From the NCBI RefSeq assembly GCF_947623445.1, contig NC_135240.1:13826001-13890000 (forward strand): a stretch of DNA of 64,000 bases, in the 5' to 3' direction. The notes beneath the pieces were generated by a model. The model was given only the letters and a program-made list of their open reading frames with translations, searched no databases and was not told where the DNA came from. Positions 62,953 to 64,000 of this stretch are shown one piece after another; the first letter of the stretch is position 1, and each line of letters starts with the position of its first letter. This DNA comes from Clavelina lepadiformis (Eukaryota; Chordata; Ascidiacea; Aplousobranchia; Clavelinidae). The translations under genes and the position numbers were made by a program.

Positions 62953-64000
62953 GCCGGACTGAAAGAGAGAAAATTATTTTTCGCCATTCAAGTAATAAAT
63001 AAATAAACAACACAATTAAACATTAATTAACAGTTGCTTGGCGTGACGCGACGAAAGACCTTGAGGTGATTGAAGTTTGCTTCCCCAAATTCTATGACAT
63101 ATCAAATGAAAAGTAAGGTTTTCATCATGTGCAAATAATAAATGAAACTAAATAAGTACATAAAAAATGTTACATGAAAATTCACAATATAGGCCTACAC
63201 ATTCACCTTAACAGCACTTCCCCTGCAGCAATTCCGATCTTAACTTTTTAGAGAACCATATGTGCAATTGTAATCTTACGCGTTGGCTAAATTTCTGTAA
63301 TAAAGTAGTGGCTAGTAACTTTGACAATCAATATACAGTACTGTAAAAAATGAGTTAAATTACTTCTCCAAAACGTTGGGCACCTCGACTGTACCCTATT
63401 CTTTATTTACCACGCAATACAGTTTTTCTAAAATTTATCAATTTAACAATATAAGTTATGTGGGTAACAATGCAATTTCGGCGGCATCCTAGAGCTGTAG
63501 CGCCTATACAAGAGCGTTCATGATAAAAATCTGTTGAAACTTAACGATAAAAAAATTAATTCGTACTATAAACTCATAACAACAGCTGATGTTAGATTTC
63601 TATAGTTGTTCCAAGTTTGCTATGGCTATTGACATCTTATAATACCTTTAAGTTTTGTGGTTTGGCACAATTCTAGCCTCATCACATAGCATTAGCACGA
63701 TGCCGTTGTGAAAAAGTGAGAAAGTAGAGTGATGGCACTATTCGGTAGTTTGTGCTTCGCAATATTCCAGAAGGAATTACAAATTTTTACAAAAAGAACC
63801 GCAGATTCAATTGTTTCGTGCGGATTTTCGGAGAAAAGCTCCGAAATTGGGTGGATTGCGCGTAAAATCACACAATTGTGATGGGCTAACTAATTAACTT
63901 AACTAACAGGACTAACTTTCCATCCTAATATTTATATATCGTACTGTATGTATTTCGCAAAAATAATTCTTGAATAAGTGGCTAAGAGAATTGGGGTAGT
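62953..64000. other. Terminal gap with no gene recognised
   Basis: No exon, RNA gene or complete mobile element is supported in the last kilobase. A gene beyond the window could begin here. Confidence 0.4.

Overview
This is an AT-rich animal nuclear window. The genes have short GT-AG introns, long gene-poor gaps and many small DNA-transposon relics. The recognisable proteins (RABL3, SQOR, SAXO4/PPP1R32, IGHMBP2, LIX1/LIX1L and TFIIE-beta) are animal orthologues. The compact introns, several intronless genes and ciliary content suggest an invertebrate deuterostome. A tunicate is my best guess, but only an inference from style. There is no sign of bacterial or organellar DNA.

Layout. 0-6.3 kb: no host gene; a decayed piggyBac transposon whose right end carries a TTAA site, 17-bp tandem repeats, a complete hAT MITE and degenerate minisatellites. 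6.36-13.93 kb (minus): a 22-exon gene for a roughly 1,100-residue protein that I cannot name and that carries an internal duplication. 14.5-24.8 kb: gene-free; two hAT relics, a decayed LINE interrupted by one of them, and further TIR elements. 24.84-26.03 kb (plus): five-exon gene for a small secreted Cys/Thr-rich protein. 26.1-31.2 kb: gene-free; contains a near-perfect foldback element. 31.28-36.0 kb (plus): RABL3, then SQOR. 37.57-48.2 kb: SAXO4 (plus) followed by three unassigned genes (497, 136 and 173 residues) whose basic, Tyr/Pro-rich style resembles microtubule inner proteins. 48.9-60.6 kb (minus): GTF2E2, LIX1-like and 19-exon IGHMBP2 in that transcriptional order. 60.6-64 kb: gene-free, tandem and inverted repeats.

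The gene models were built by hand from splice signals. Apart from one junction in the first gene, every splice phase closes and each total coding length is a multiple of three. Functions act in separate pathways: sulfide oxidation in mitochondria (SQOR), small GTPase signalling (RABL3), axoneme stabilisation (SAXO4 and possibly its neighbours), basal transcription (TFIIE-beta) and RNA/DNA helicase activity linked to translation (IGHMBP2). The window does not look like a single pathway cluster. The 37.6-48.2 kb ciliary-looking neighbourhood and the novel secreted precursor are the best candidates for undescribed biology.
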